This document shows positions 43,068-51,616 of a DNA stretch of 64,000 nucleotides, piece by piece. Source of the DNA: Lachnospiraceae bacterium UBA3804 (GTDB taxonomy: Bacteria > Bacillota > Clostridia > Lachnospirales > Lachnospiraceae); the NCBI GenBank assembly GCA_002368665.1, contig DFEK01000003.1, positions 62,001 to 126,000 on the forward strand, in the 5' to 3' direction. A program made the position numbers and the translations under genes. The notes beneath the pieces were generated by a model. The model was not told where the DNA came from. It searched no databases and worked only from the letters and a program-made list of their open reading frames with translations. Each line of letters opens with the position of its first letter. Position 1 is the stretch's first letter.

Positions 43068-44297
43068 TTATTTCCTTTCCGAAGCTCTGAGAAGATCTCC
43101 GATCTCTGGTTTAATAGACAGATTCAGGAATAATATTTCCTGTGGATGCGGTGCGCTTTGTCGCGTTTCTCCGTCGCTTGTCCATATTTCAACTACATCT
43201 GTAGTAATGTTTTCCCCGTTTGGCTTCATGATCTCGATCGTATCGCCGACACAGAATTTATTTTTCTGTTCGATGCGGGCAAATCCCCGATCGTCCAATG
43301 CCTCTACGCAGCCCAGATATACGGATTCGCTGACATATGTGTTGGCATCGTAGATCTGACTTTGCTCATTCGGCTTTCCGAAATAGAACCCTGTGGAAAA
43401 CTCCCTGTAGGTACACTGTCTGATCTCCCGGTGATACCAGGGCATGTTGGCTTCATACTTTTCTTTGCTTTCCAGCAGATCGTCAATGGCTTTCCGGTAG
43501 GTTCTTGCAACCGTTGCCACGTACAATGCCGTCTTCATGCGGCCTTCGATCTTAAGGGAATCGATTCCGGCATCCAGAAGTTCGGGCAGATGTTCAATCA
43601 TGCATAAGTCTTTGGAATTAAAGATATACGTTCCACGCTCGTTCTCCTCAACCGGCAGGTATTCGCCCGGCCTTTGCTCTTCGACAACCGCGTATTTCCA
43701 GCGGCAGGGGTGCGTACATTCTCCGTGGTTGGCATCCCTTCCGGTAAAATAGTTGGAAAGCAGGCATCTACCCGAATAGGAAATACACATCGCGCCGTGT
43801 ACAAAGCTTTCAATCTCCATCTCTTCGGGAATATTGGCACGGATCTCTTTTAATTCTTCCAGGGAAAGTTCTCTTGCGGAAACCACACGTTTGGCGCCCA
43901 TTTTCCACCAGAAGCGGTAAGTCATGTAATTGGTATTGTTTGCCTGCGTGGAAATATGGATTTCCAGATCCGGACAGTATTTCCGGGCCAGAAGGAACAT
44001 GCCCGGATCGGAGATCAATACCGCATCAGGGCCTGCCTCGGCCAATTGCGTAAAATAGGATTCCGCCTCTTTTAAATCATCATTATGTGCAAAAATATTG
44101 GCGGTCACATAGACTTTCACGCCATGTTCGTGTGCAAAAGCAATTCCTTCCTTCATGTCTTCGAAAGAAAAATTCTTTGCCTTGGCACGAAGGCCGAAAG
44201 CTTCACCGCCGATATAAACGGCATCCGCTCCGTAACGCACCGCTACTTTTAATACTTCCAGGCTCCCTGCGGGAACCAAAAGTTCAGGCTTCTTCAT
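43068..44297 (-). CDS. trhP: TrhP-like U32 family tRNA hydroxylation protein
   Basis: A 409-residue U32 family protein. In Bacillus subtilis TrhP1/TrhP2 hydroxylate U34 of certain tRNAs using prephenate, making ho5U for TrmR. It starts MKKPELLVPAGSLEVLKVAV and GADAVYIGGEAFGLRAKAKN; the region HGAMCISYSGRCLLSNYFTG with later GECTHPCRWKY carries the Cys cluster that defines the family. A single gene is present, unlike the two in B. subtilis. The start at 44297 overlaps trmR by 14 bases. A U32 peptidase role is the older annotation and less likely here because trmR is adjacent. Confidence 0.87.
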   Translation of the reverse strand: MKKPELLVPAGSLEVLKVAVRYGADAVYIGGEAFGLRAKAKNFSFEDMKEGIAFAHEHGVKVYVTANIFAHNDDLKEAESYFTQLAEAGPDAVLISDPGMFLLARKYCPDLEIHISTQANNTNYMTYRFWWKMGAKRVVSARELSLEELKEIRANIPEEMEIESFVHGAMCISYSGRCLLSNYFTGRDANHGECTHPCRWKYAVVEEQRPGEYLPVEENERGTYIFNSKDLCMIEHLPELLDAGIDSLKIEGRMKTALYVATVARTYRKAIDDLLESKEKYEANMPWYHREIRQCTYREFSTGFYFGKPNEQSQIYDANTYVSESVYLGCVEALDDRGFARIEQKNKFCVGDTIEIMKPNGENITTDVVEIWTSDGETRQSAPHPQEILFLNLSIKPEIGDLLRASERK

Positions 44298-44943
44298 GAT
44301 TCGTCTCTTTCTTAAATGACACCGCAACCCCGTCCCCCAGGGTCAAAATCTGAGTCTCCCAGATGGGACTGTGCTTGAGCACTTGCAGGTATTCCCTCAT
44401 TCTTGCGTGAATCGTGCGGTTTCTTCTGCAGACCGCATAGCGGGATTCCAAAATATCTCCGTCCTGCAGGACATTATCGGTAATCAGAACACCTCCCGTA
44501 CATAACAGTCTCTCTACATCCGGGAGAAAATGAAGATACTGCCCTTTGGCAGCATCCATAAAAATCAGGTCATAGGATTCATCTAATTCAGCCAGAATTT
44601 CCGTCGCATCCCCCTCTAAAAGGGTAATCCGGCTACCCATTCCGCTTTTCTCAAAATTGGCTTTGGCAACGGGAATTCGTTTCTCATATTTTTCAATCGT
44701 GGTAATCTGCGCATCCGGCGCATATTCCGCCATCAGCAATGCGGAAAAACCGGTTGCGGTTCCGACTTCCAGGATGTTACGGGGTCTGTAAACTCTCATC
44801 ACAAATTTCATAAACCCCTGCATATCCTTACGGATGATCGGCACATCATCGCGAAGGGCTTCTTCTTCCACCCAATCGAGGAAAGGCGTATTCCCTTCAT
44901 CCAACGAATTGATATAGGTTACCGTTCTTTCATCGGAAATCAA
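44284..44943 (-). CDS. trmR: TrmR-like tRNA 5-hydroxyuridine methyltransferase, TTG start
   Basis: A 219-residue SAM-dependent O-methyltransferase of the class that methylates ho5U34 in tRNA to mo5U. Motif I is ILEVGTATGFSALLMAEYAP near residue 60, IFMDAAKGQYLHFL is the metal-binding Asp motif, and VLITDNVLQDG follows. The only plausible start is TTG 44943 with AGGGAGA 7 bases upstream; the neighbouring ATG is out of frame and the next in-frame ATG would remove the first 40 residues. The trmR-trhP order with a yceG-like gene upstream matches the B. subtilis yrrL-yrrM-yrrN-yrrO region. Confidence 0.9.
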   Translation of the reverse strand: MISDERTVTYINSLDEGNTPFLDWVEEEALRDDVPIIRKDMQGFMKFVMRVYRPRNILEVGTATGFSALLMAEYAPDAQITTIEKYEKRIPVAKANFEKSGMGSRITLLEGDATEILAELDESYDLIFMDAAKGQYLHFLPDVERLLCTGGVLITDNVLQDGDILESRYAVCRRNRTIHARMREYLQVLKHSPIWETQILTLGDGVAVSFKKETNHEEA

Positions 44944-44946
44944 CTG

Positions 44947-45429
44947 CTATTCTCCCTCTGCCGGCGCAGCTTCCGTTTCGGTCTGCTCCTTAGAAATCTC
45001 TTCCGTCTCCTGTTCGCTGCTTTCCGAAGGCTGCGCAACCACTTCGGTTCCGTCGTCGGTTTCTTCCTCCTCGGCAGACATGATTGCCATCATTTCATAT
45101 GGTGTCATGGATGTGTTCAGGGTATACTGTCCGGGTTTTAAATCGCCTGCGTATTCGCTGAATTTCTCCTGCCATACAAAAAGCGATCCGCTTTTGATCA
45201 AACCTTTTTCTTCCAGAAGTTTGCCGATCTCTTTGACGCTTTTGCCTTCCACAATGGCAACATTTACATCAATTCCGGGTTTTCTGTCCACCGCTTCCTC
45301 GGCAAAAATACGAAAGCCGTAGGTATACATCAATCCGGCGACTTTATACAGCAAAAAAGCAGCCAGTATTAATGCGGCTATTTTCAACAGCATGGTTCCT
45401 ATTTGAATTAACAGTTTCTTCGGTTTCAA
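44947..45429 (-). CDS. Truncated YceG/MltG-like membrane protein, TTG start
   Basis: A 160-residue protein with one N-terminal helix (LLKIAALILAAFLLYKVAGL) and a LysM-like segment AIVEGKSVKEIGKLLEEKGL followed by SLFVWQEKFSEYAGDLKPGQYTL. These are the N-terminal elements of the endolytic transglycosylase MltG/YceG, but the catalytic YceG domain of the usual 330-380-residue protein is absent; the tail is Glu/Thr-rich instead. The position is where B. subtilis has yrrL (mltG). Start TTG 45429 with AGGAAGAG close upstream. It may be a regulator or docking protein left after loss of the enzyme. Confidence 0.78.
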   Translation of the reverse strand: MKPKKLLIQIGTMLLKIAALILAAFLLYKVAGLMYTYGFRIFAEEAVDRKPGIDVNVAIVEGKSVKEIGKLLEEKGLIKSGSLFVWQEKFSEYAGDLKPGQYTLNTSMTPYEMMAIMSAEEEETDDGTEVVAQPSESSEQETEEISKEQTETEAAPAEGE

Positions 45430-45450
45430 AACTCTTCCTGCTTTCTATCT

Positions 45451-45777
45451 CTATTCAAAATCCAGAGCCATAATCAGGCTCGTACTGATCTTCTGAAGCA
45501 AACGGCAAACCGCCAGTTCCGCATCCAGAAACTCGGACACTCTCGGGTCGGAAAGAAGCCACTCGTACTCCGCTTCAAATGACTCGGTCCGGTCAAACAT
45601 CTCATCGCCGCTAAGAAGCGCCTGCAGTTCAAACTTCTTTTTCCTGTACTCATCCACCTGGTTCCACAAATTTTCATCCAGTTTCAGAATGCGTTTCTTC
45701 TCGATAAAACTCTGATAGATGGACGTATTGCAGACAGCCTTCGTGAAATCTTCGATTTCTTTTTCAAAACCCAGCAT
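45451..45777 (-). CDS. YlbF/YmcA family protein
   Basis: A 108-residue all-helical protein of the YlbF family. In B. subtilis YlbF, YmcA and YaaT form a complex that directs RNase Y and affects RNA turnover and sporulation. It shows the family helix pair with NTSIYQSFIEKKRILKLDEN and the late DPRVSEFLDAELAVCRLLQK, ending in IMALDFE. ATG 45777 with GAGG 7 bases upstream is used; the longer frame starts at TTG inside the RNase J stop. It lies directly behind RNase J, a sensible place for an RNA-decay partner. Confidence 0.85.
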   Translation of the reverse strand: MLGFEKEIEDFTKAVCNTSIYQSFIEKKRILKLDENLWNQVDEYRKKKFELQALLSGDEMFDRTESFEAEYEWLLSDPRVSEFLDAELAVCRLLQKISTSLIMALDFE

Positions 45778-45778
45778 C

Positions 45779-47434
45779 TTATACCTCTTCAAAAACAGAC
45801 AGAATCATGGGATTTCTCTTGGTTTTCTTACGGAAGAAATCGCCCAGGGTATCTTTAAGCGCGCCTTTTAATCTTCCCCAGTCGGAGATACCCTGCCCGC
45901 GCAGTTTCTCAAGTTTCTCCGCAGCAAGCATGGTTGCCTCTTCCAGAAGATCTTCCGCGTCCTTCATGTATACAAATCCGCGGGATGTGATTGTAGGTCC
46001 CGCAAGATATTCTCCTGTATAACTGTCGATGACAAGCGTAACGATAACGATGCCGTCCTCAGCCAAATTCTGACGTTCACGCATTACCGTCGTTCCGACA
46101 TCACCGACACCAAGACCGTCAACATAGATTGCACCGCACGGAACTTCACCGATGATCGAGCCTTCTTCTTCCCCGAGTTCAAGCACATTTCCCGAACGCA
46201 GGATAAATACCCTGTCCGAAGTCATTCCGAGTTCCTTGGCAATCTCTTCCTGTGCTTTTAAATGCTTGTATTCACCATGCACCGGGATTGCAAACTTCGG
46301 CTGGATCAGCGTATACATCAGTTTGATCTCCTCGCGGCAGGCATGTCCGGAAACATGCACATCCTGGAATACCACTTCGGCTCCTTTTAAAAGCAGGTCG
46401 TTGATGACCTTGGTAACGGCCGTTTCGTTACCCGGAATCGGGTGGGACGAAAAGATGATGGTATCCATCGGCGTGATTTTAATCTTTCTATGCGTTCCCA
46501 ATGCCATACGGCTTAATGCAGCCATACTTTCGCCCTGGGAACCGGTCGTGATGATAACGGTTTTCTCATCCGGATAATTGTGAATCTGATCAATGTCGAT
46601 CAGGGTATTCTCCGGAATGGAAAGACGGTTTAATTCCACTGCCGTCTGAATAATATTCACCATACTGCGGCCTTCAACCACAACCTTACGGCCGTAGGAA
46701 TGTGCGGTATTGATAATCTGCTGCACTCTGTCCACATTGGAAGCAAAGGTTGCGACCAGGATCCTGCGATTTTCATGTTCGTGGAAAATCGTATCAAAGG
46801 TTTTACCCAAAGTCTTCTCCGAAGCCGTAAATCCCGGGCGTTCCGCATTGGTGGAATCACACATCAATGCCAGTACACCGTGTTTGCCGATCTCGGCAAA
46901 ACGCTGCAGATCAATGGCATCTCCGTAAACCGGGGTATAATCCACTTTAAAATCGCCGGTATGCACAATCACTCCGGCAGGAGAATAAATGGCAAGCGCA
47001 GCCGCATCCACGATGGAGTGGTTCGTCTTGATAAATTCCACACTAAACTGTCCGAGCTTTACAACGCAACCGAAATCCACGATGACGCGGTCGGTGGAAA
47101 CCTCGAGTTTATGTTCTTTTAACTTATGTTCGATCAGTCCCATGGTCAGAGTCGTGGCAAAGATCGGAGCATTGATCTCCCTTAAAATATAGGGAAGGGC
47201 ACCGATATGATCCTCGTGACCATGTGTGATAAAAATGCCTTTTAATTTGCTTTGATTTTCCTTAAGGTAGGTAACATCGGGGATGACCAGATCGATTCCG
47301 AGCATATCATCCGTCGGAAAGCTTAATCCGCAATCCACAACAATCATCTCATCTTTGTATTCAAAGACGGTGATGTTCATTCCGATCTGCTCCAGACCGC
47401 CTAAGGGAATAATCTTTATCTTCTCTGAATTCAA
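45779..47434 (-). CDS. rnjA: Ribonuclease J, TTG start
   Basis: A 551-residue metallo-beta-lactamase/beta-CASP nuclease acting in mRNA decay and rRNA processing as 5'-3' exonuclease and endonuclease. The start KIKIIPLGGLEQIGMN is the conserved N-terminus, the zinc motif is ITHGHEDHIGALPY, and further ligands lie in VHTGDFKVDYTP and VHVSGHACREEIKL; the C-terminal GDFFRKKTKRNPMI closes the protein. The first codon is TTG 47434, overlapping the TGA of the yrzB-like gene as TTGA with AAGGTG upstream; no ATG precedes the conserved start. J1 versus J2 cannot be decided. Confidence 0.94.
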   Translation of the reverse strand: MNSEKIKIIPLGGLEQIGMNITVFEYKDEMIVVDCGLSFPTDDMLGIDLVIPDVTYLKENQSKLKGIFITHGHEDHIGALPYILREINAPIFATTLTMGLIEHKLKEHKLEVSTDRVIVDFGCVVKLGQFSVEFIKTNHSIVDAAALAIYSPAGVIVHTGDFKVDYTPVYGDAIDLQRFAEIGKHGVLALMCDSTNAERPGFTASEKTLGKTFDTIFHEHENRRILVATFASNVDRVQQIINTAHSYGRKVVVEGRSMVNIIQTAVELNRLSIPENTLIDIDQIHNYPDEKTVIITTGSQGESMAALSRMALGTHRKIKITPMDTIIFSSHPIPGNETAVTKVINDLLLKGAEVVFQDVHVSGHACREEIKLMYTLIQPKFAIPVHGEYKHLKAQEEIAKELGMTSDRVFILRSGNVLELGEEEGSIIGEVPCGAIYVDGLGVGDVGTTVMRERQNLAEDGIVIVTLVIDSYTGEYLAGPTITSRGFVYMKDAEDLLEEATMLAAEKLEKLRGQGISDWGRLKGALKDTLGDFFRKKTKRNPMILSVFEEV

Positions 47435-47685
47435 TCTAATTCAACACCTTCCAGTAAATTTCGAAAAATATCGCCGACCACTTTTAACTCTTCATCGTCG
47501 GAAACCATTTCATACTGTGCTTCCGTCTCATCGGGTTTGGAAAGATCCTTGAGGATAAAAGCATCCGCCTCATCGTCCTCACTGTCGGTAACCAGAATAT
47601 AATTGATCCCGCCTACCGTCGTTTGCTCCAGGACATAGAATTCTTCCTCATTTCCCTCTTCGGTAAGAAAAGTAATTTTATCCAT
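47431..47685 (-). CDS. yrzB: DUF1292 protein (YrzB-like)
   Basis: An 84-residue acidic protein of the DUF1292 family, present between ruvX and the next gene in most Firmicutes. It begins MDKITFLTEEGNEEEFYVLE and continues INYILVTDSEDDEADAFILK, the conserved core. Function unknown; the place next to ireB and ruvX is old and stable. ATG 47685 has GAGG 11 bases upstream; its TGA overlaps the RNase J start. Confidence 0.9.
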   Translation of the reverse strand: MDKITFLTEEGNEEEFYVLEQTTVGGINYILVTDSEDDEADAFILKDLSKPDETEAQYEMVSDDEELKVVGDIFRNLLEGVELD

Positions 47686-47689
47686 TCGT

Positions 47690-48115
47690 CTAATTTCCTC
47701 TTTGTTCGTCAAGATACCACTGCAGGATGTAAGTCGCTGCGATTTTATCTACAAGACTCTTTCTCTCTTTGCCTGCAATGCGGGCCTCGTTCATCAGTTC
47801 ATCCGCTTCAACCGTGCTTAAACGCTCATCCATCAAAACCACCTCAAGACCGGTCCTGCGCTCCAGATTCTCCTTAAACTCCCTGGTTTTTCGTACACGC
47901 TCGCCCTCGCTTCCGTCCATGTTAAAAGGACATCCCAGGACGATTTTCTCCACCCCGTTCTCTTCGCAGATCTCCTCGATGGCCGCATAAGTCTTTCGTA
48001 ACTTGTCTTCCCTGTCCCGGCGAATGATGGTTACTCCGGTTGCAATGAATTCCGTCGGATCGGAAATCGCAACGCCCACCGTTTTCGAGCCAAAGTCCAG
48101 TCCCAGTATGCGCAT
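47690..48115 (-). CDS. ruvX: RuvX/YqgF family Holliday junction resolvase-like nuclease
   Basis: A 141-residue RNase H-fold protein. The start MRILGLDFGSKTVGVAISDP has the first catalytic Asp; VLGCPFNMDGSEGERVRKT and the late MDERLSTVEADELM with the second acidic residue complete the family. In Firmicutes its role is in RNA processing or junction resolution and remains debated. ATG 48115 is chosen because the longer frame adds residues before the invariant start. It lies 1 base after the ireB stop. Confidence 0.93.
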   Translation of the reverse strand: MRILGLDFGSKTVGVAISDPTEFIATGVTIIRRDREDKLRKTYAAIEEICEENGVEKIVLGCPFNMDGSEGERVRKTREFKENLERRTGLEVVLMDERLSTVEADELMNEARIAGKERKSLVDKIAATYILQWYLDEQRGN

Positions 48116-48116
48116 C

Positions 48117-48383
48117 TTAATCCCATCCGTTTGCGTCGATATAGGCAAGAAGCATTTCTTCCACCAGTTCGTCACGCTCTGCCTTCATGATCAGGCTTCT
48201 GGCATTGTTATGGCTGGTAATGTACGTCGGATCGCCGGACATGATATAGCCGACAATCTGGTTGACGGGATTGTAGCCTTTTTCCCTTAACGACTGATAA
48301 ACATCCGCAAGAATCAGCTTCACCCTGTCTCTGGAATCCTTTTCCACACTGAAAAACTGAGTATCGGAACTTACTACTGACAT
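48117..48383 (-). CDS. ireB: IreB family regulatory phosphoprotein (YrzL)
   Basis: An 88-residue protein of the IreB family (formerly DUF965). In Enterococcus IreB is phosphorylated by the Ser/Thr kinase IreK and controls cephalosporin resistance; the protein forms a helical dimer. It shows YQSLREKGYNPVNQIVGYIM and SGDPTYITSHNNARSLI, the most conserved segments, with Thr and Ser near the N-terminus as possible phosphosites. No kinase gene is in the window. First gene of the operon ending with glnN. GGAGGG lies 10 bases before ATG 48383. Confidence 0.93.
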   Translation of the reverse strand: MSVVSSDTQFFSVEKDSRDRVKLILADVYQSLREKGYNPVNQIVGYIMSGDPTYITSHNNARSLIMKAERDELVEEMLLAYIDANGWD

Positions 48384-48425
48384 ATTTGTAAACCCTCCAT
48401 TATATGGTCATAAAAACGCAATCAT

Positions 48426-48454
48426 ATTTTACCGCAATATATGGGAAAATTCAA
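48426..48454 (-). promoter_or_regulatory. Sigma-A promoter of the ireB-ruvX-rnj-trmR-glnN operon
   Basis: Minus strand TTGAAT (48449-48454) and TAAAAT (48426-48431) are spaced by 17 bases. Start near 48419, leader of about 36 bases. It lies in the gap between the upstream membrane-protein gene and ireB. Confidence 0.75.
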
Positions 48455-48461
48455 CATTTGC

Positions 48462-50210
48462 CTACCTTTCGGCATAGAGAATATGATACGGACCGACAGA
48501 TCTTTCTTTTGTTACATTCAGATTCTTTGCAATCCAGTCCGTGATATAGGAATTTTCCGGCGCATAGAAATAGGCCGGATTTGTCCCGAAAGTCTCGTCC
48601 ATTACGATGATTTCCGGCTTTTTCTCCGGAAAAATATCATAATACGTTCCGTACATTTCGTTGAATACGGTCGTACCCTGAACCGACGGTGTATTTACCT
48701 GCCGGCAGAAGGCAACATAGAAAAGTTGCTCCGCGCCGATATACAGTACATTACTGTCTTCGGGAATTGCTTCTTTCAGCTCGGCATATGCTTCGTTCCA
48801 GTATTTTCCGGGCTCTTCCATTACGAAAACCCCTGCTGCCGGTCCGTTTTGGATCTGCACCAGATTAGCCTTAATGCTGACGGGCAGGCAGCCCGTTACA
48901 CGGATCAAAAGGATTCTGCAGATAAAGAAACAGATTAACAGCGCTCCCGCCGTAAGATTTGTAAAGAATGTAATATAGGCATGTGTGTCGAATTTTTCCG
49001 TCCGTTCCCTTAAATCCGCACTTTCCGCTGCCACATGTCCGTCTTTGGCCAGCATAAAGAAGCCCACGATAATCGCACTCATAAGCTTCGCATATGCCGT
49101 GTTGGTATCCATGTTGGTGATCAGAAGAATCGCAGGCAGGGAAAGTACCGACGGCAGGATGCCGTACCAAAGTTCACTTCTTCTTTCTTTCCCGCGTGCC
49201 AGCGCCATAACGAGAAATAAAAGTGCCAAAACCGCATATCTTACCTGAAAGAAAAACTGATTCTCATCACCGAAGACAAAACCGATCATTGCCCGGACAG
49301 ACAATAATGTCACGACCAGGAACAATCCGCAAAATACTGCCGTTTCCGGGTTCATCATACGCTTTTTCGCAAGTTTCATAATCCCCCAGAGAAGCGCAAT
49401 TATTGCAATTGCGATCAATAGACTCTTGCCGAACTTGATTCCCTGACTGAGAAACTGTCTTCCGTATTCGCTCCATTTTACGACAGTGGATGTGCCCGTA
49501 TGCGAGGAATCCATGAAAACATATCCCAGAAACTCTCTCAAACGTAAGACGGGAATCGTTATCAGAATGCTGCCGATGAGTAAAACCACCGGCACTCCGG
49601 CGCCCAGGACAAATCCACCGGCACCTGCTTTTTTCTTCGAAAGAAGCAGGCCGATGAGGTAAACGGGCAGCAAAAAGACCATGGTCGGATAACTGAGTCC
49701 GCTGAAGAAGTAGCAAACTCCGGCCAGGGCGGCAAAGTGGATTTTTTTCGTTTTCTCAAACCGGTAAAGAAACAGAAAGATCAGCAGCATGCACCAGTAG
49801 TGAATCAGTTCGAATTCCGGCATTGCTACCCATTTGGAAAGAAAATTCAAATGAAATACGGTAAGTAAAAATGCAGCTTTACCCCCGGCTTCCTCCTTTG
49901 TCGTCCGATACAGGAAAAATCCCACCGCAAAATGAAGCAGTGTTCCGATAATCCGTAGATAGATTACGCTGTAAGCCGTACTTCCCGCCAGTTTGACAAA
50001 AGGAAACAAAAACAGCGCGGGAATCAATGCCGAAAACTGGTGCGGCTCCCACATATCGTAAAGAAGCTTATCGCCCGAAATCAGGCGATAAGCTTCCGAA
50101 ACTGCATATGATTCATCAATATCCAGACTCACAAAGACAGCCTTGACCATTCCTGCGATTGTCAAGAGTAAAAGAGAAATCTGTATTATTCTCCATGCTG
50201 CCTTTTTCAT
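48462..50210 (-). CDS. GT-C-like polytopic membrane glycosyltransferase
   Basis: A 582-residue membrane protein with about twelve helices and a C-terminal soluble domain of about 120 residues. The first exposed loop reads FVSLDIDESYAVSEAYRLIS and then MWEPHQFSALIPALFLFP, the acidic DE loop and following motif of ArnT/PMT-like GT-C enzymes. No exact family can be named. It is 13 bases downstream of metK and has no promoter of its own, so it is probably governed by the S-box. Likely transfers a sugar from a polyprenyl phosphate on the outside of the membrane. Confidence 0.75.
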   Translation of the reverse strand: MKKAAWRIIQISLLLLTIAGMVKAVFVSLDIDESYAVSEAYRLISGDKLLYDMWEPHQFSALIPALFLFPFVKLAGSTAYSVIYLRIIGTLLHFAVGFFLYRTTKEEAGGKAAFLLTVFHLNFLSKWVAMPEFELIHYWCMLLIFLFLYRFEKTKKIHFAALAGVCYFFSGLSYPTMVFLLPVYLIGLLLSKKKAGAGGFVLGAGVPVVLLIGSILITIPVLRLREFLGYVFMDSSHTGTSTVVKWSEYGRQFLSQGIKFGKSLLIAIAIIALLWGIMKLAKKRMMNPETAVFCGLFLVVTLLSVRAMIGFVFGDENQFFFQVRYAVLALLFLVMALARGKERRSELWYGILPSVLSLPAILLITNMDTNTAYAKLMSAIIVGFFMLAKDGHVAAESADLRERTEKFDTHAYITFFTNLTAGALLICFFICRILLIRVTGCLPVSIKANLVQIQNGPAAGVFVMEEPGKYWNEAYAELKEAIPEDSNVLYIGAEQLFYVAFCRQVNTPSVQGTTVFNEMYGTYYDIFPEKKPEIIVMDETFGTNPAYFYAPENSYITDWIAKNLNVTKERSVGPYHILYAER

Positions 50211-50223
50211 CTTTTCCGTCCGT

Positions 50224-51411
50224 TTAGAGATATTTTTTCAGGATTTCAACCTTGTCGGTCTTCTCCCAGGGAAGATCGAGGTCCGTTCTGCCGAAATGAC
50301 CGTAAGCTGCCGTCTGACGATAGATCGGACGACGTAAATCAAGCATCTTAATGATGCCTGCGGGACGAAGGTCAAAATTCTCGCGAACGATCTCTACGAT
50401 TTTCTCGTCACTTAATTTGCCGGTGCCGAAGGTATCCACCATGATGGAAGTCGGTTTTGCCACACCGATGGCATAAGATACCTGGATTTCGCATTTGTCC
50501 GCAAGTCCGGCTGCAACAATATTCTTTGCGACATATCTTGCGGCATACGCGCCGGAGCGGTCAACTTTCGTGCAGTCTTTACCGGAGAATGCTCCGCCGC
50601 CGTGACGGGCATATCCGCCGTAGGTATCTACAATAATCTTACGTCCGGTAAGTCCGGCATCACCGTGAGGTCCGCCGATTACGAAACGCCCGGTCGGATT
50701 GATAAAGTACTTCGTATTCTCATCCAGAAGTTCAGCCGGTAAAACCGGATCAAAGACATATTTCTTAATGTCTGCATGAATCTGCTCCTGGGTTACGTTC
50801 GGGTCATGCTGGGTGGAAAGAACAACCGCCTCCAGTCTGGAAGGCTTTCCGTTTTCGTCGTATTCCACGGAAACCTGTGTTTTTCCGTCGGGTCTTAAAT
50901 AGCTTAAGGTACCGTCCTTACGAACCTGGCTGAGTTTCAATGCCAACTTATGTGCTAGGGAAATCGGATAGGGCATCAGTTCCTCGGTTTCGTTTGTGGC
51001 ATAACCGAACATCATACCCTGATCGCCTGCACCGATGGCTTCGATCTCTTCGTCACTCATGCCTTCTTCTCTGGCTTCCAGTGCACGGTCAACGCCCATG
51101 GCAATATCCGCGGACTGCTGGTCAATGGCTACCATAACCGCACAGGTATCGGCATCAAATCCGATTTTGCCGCGATTATAACCGATTTCATCCACGGTTT
51201 TACGTACGATTCCCTGGATATCCAGTTGTGCCTTCGTGGTAATCTCACCGGTTACCAAAACGAAGCCGGTACAGCAGCAGGTTTCGCATGCCACTCGGCT
51301 TCTCGGATCCTGCTCCATGCAGGCATCCAAAATAGCATCGGAAATGGCATCGCAGACTTTGTCGGGATGTCCTTCCGTTACCGATTCTGACGTAAATAAA
51401 CGCTTGTCCAT
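50224..51411 (-). CDS. metK: S-adenosylmethionine synthetase
   Basis: A 395-residue enzyme that makes SAM from ATP and methionine. Motifs: FTSESVTEGHPDKVCDAISD at the start with the His of the ATP site, GAGDQGMMFGYATNETEELM, the P-loop-like GGAFSGKDCTKVDRSGAYAA near 280, and HFGRTDLDLPWEKTD at the end. Length is normal. Start ATG 51411 follows AAAAGGAG. It is controlled by the S-box upstream, which ends transcription when SAM is abundant. Confidence 0.97.
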   Translation of the reverse strand: MDKRLFTSESVTEGHPDKVCDAISDAILDACMEQDPRSRVACETCCCTGFVLVTGEITTKAQLDIQGIVRKTVDEIGYNRGKIGFDADTCAVMVAIDQQSADIAMGVDRALEAREEGMSDEEIEAIGAGDQGMMFGYATNETEELMPYPISLAHKLALKLSQVRKDGTLSYLRPDGKTQVSVEYDENGKPSRLEAVVLSTQHDPNVTQEQIHADIKKYVFDPVLPAELLDENTKYFINPTGRFVIGGPHGDAGLTGRKIIVDTYGGYARHGGGAFSGKDCTKVDRSGAYAARYVAKNIVAAGLADKCEIQVSYAIGVAKPTSIMVDTFGTGKLSDEKIVEIVRENFDLRPAGIIKMLDLRRPIYRQTAAYGHFGRTDLDLPWEKTDKVEILKKYL

Positions 51412-51450
51412 TTTACTTTCTCCTTTTTGTGTGGTTCTGTTATCCGGAGT

Positions 51451-51478
51451 AAAAAAGGTCCGCTAACATAAGCGGACC
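51451..51478 (-). terminator. S-box expression-platform terminator
   Basis: Minus strand GGTCCGCT pairs with AGCGGACC (51471-51478 with 51457-51464), 6-base loop, followed by TTTTTT (51451-51456). It lies 18 bases after the aptamer and 39 bases before metK, as in transcription-attenuating S-box leaders. Confidence 0.88.
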
Positions 51479-51496
51479 GGATGTTCATCACAAATC

Positions 51497-51596
51497 CTCT
51501 TATTGTTCGATTCAAGCTCGCTCAGGTTGGCACCTTCCCAATGGGGGTTGCCGTGGCTTCCTCGGTCCTATGTACCTCCACCACTCCGAATAAGAG
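51497..51596 (-). promoter_or_regulatory. SAM-I riboswitch (S-box) of metK
   Basis: The 100-base aptamer is bounded by an 8-bp P1 stem CTCTTATT (51589-51596) with AATAAGAG (51497-51504). Inside it GGTGGAGGTAC, then GAAGCCACGGCAACC, and GAAGGTGCCAACCTGAG match the kink-turn, P2/J and P3-P4 core of class I SAM riboswitches. Together with the terminator it forms an OFF switch. No separate promoter could be defined between murA and the aptamer; it may lie in the end of murA. Confidence 0.88.
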
Positions 51597-51616
51597 AAAA
51601 CTATTGTTATTCTGTT

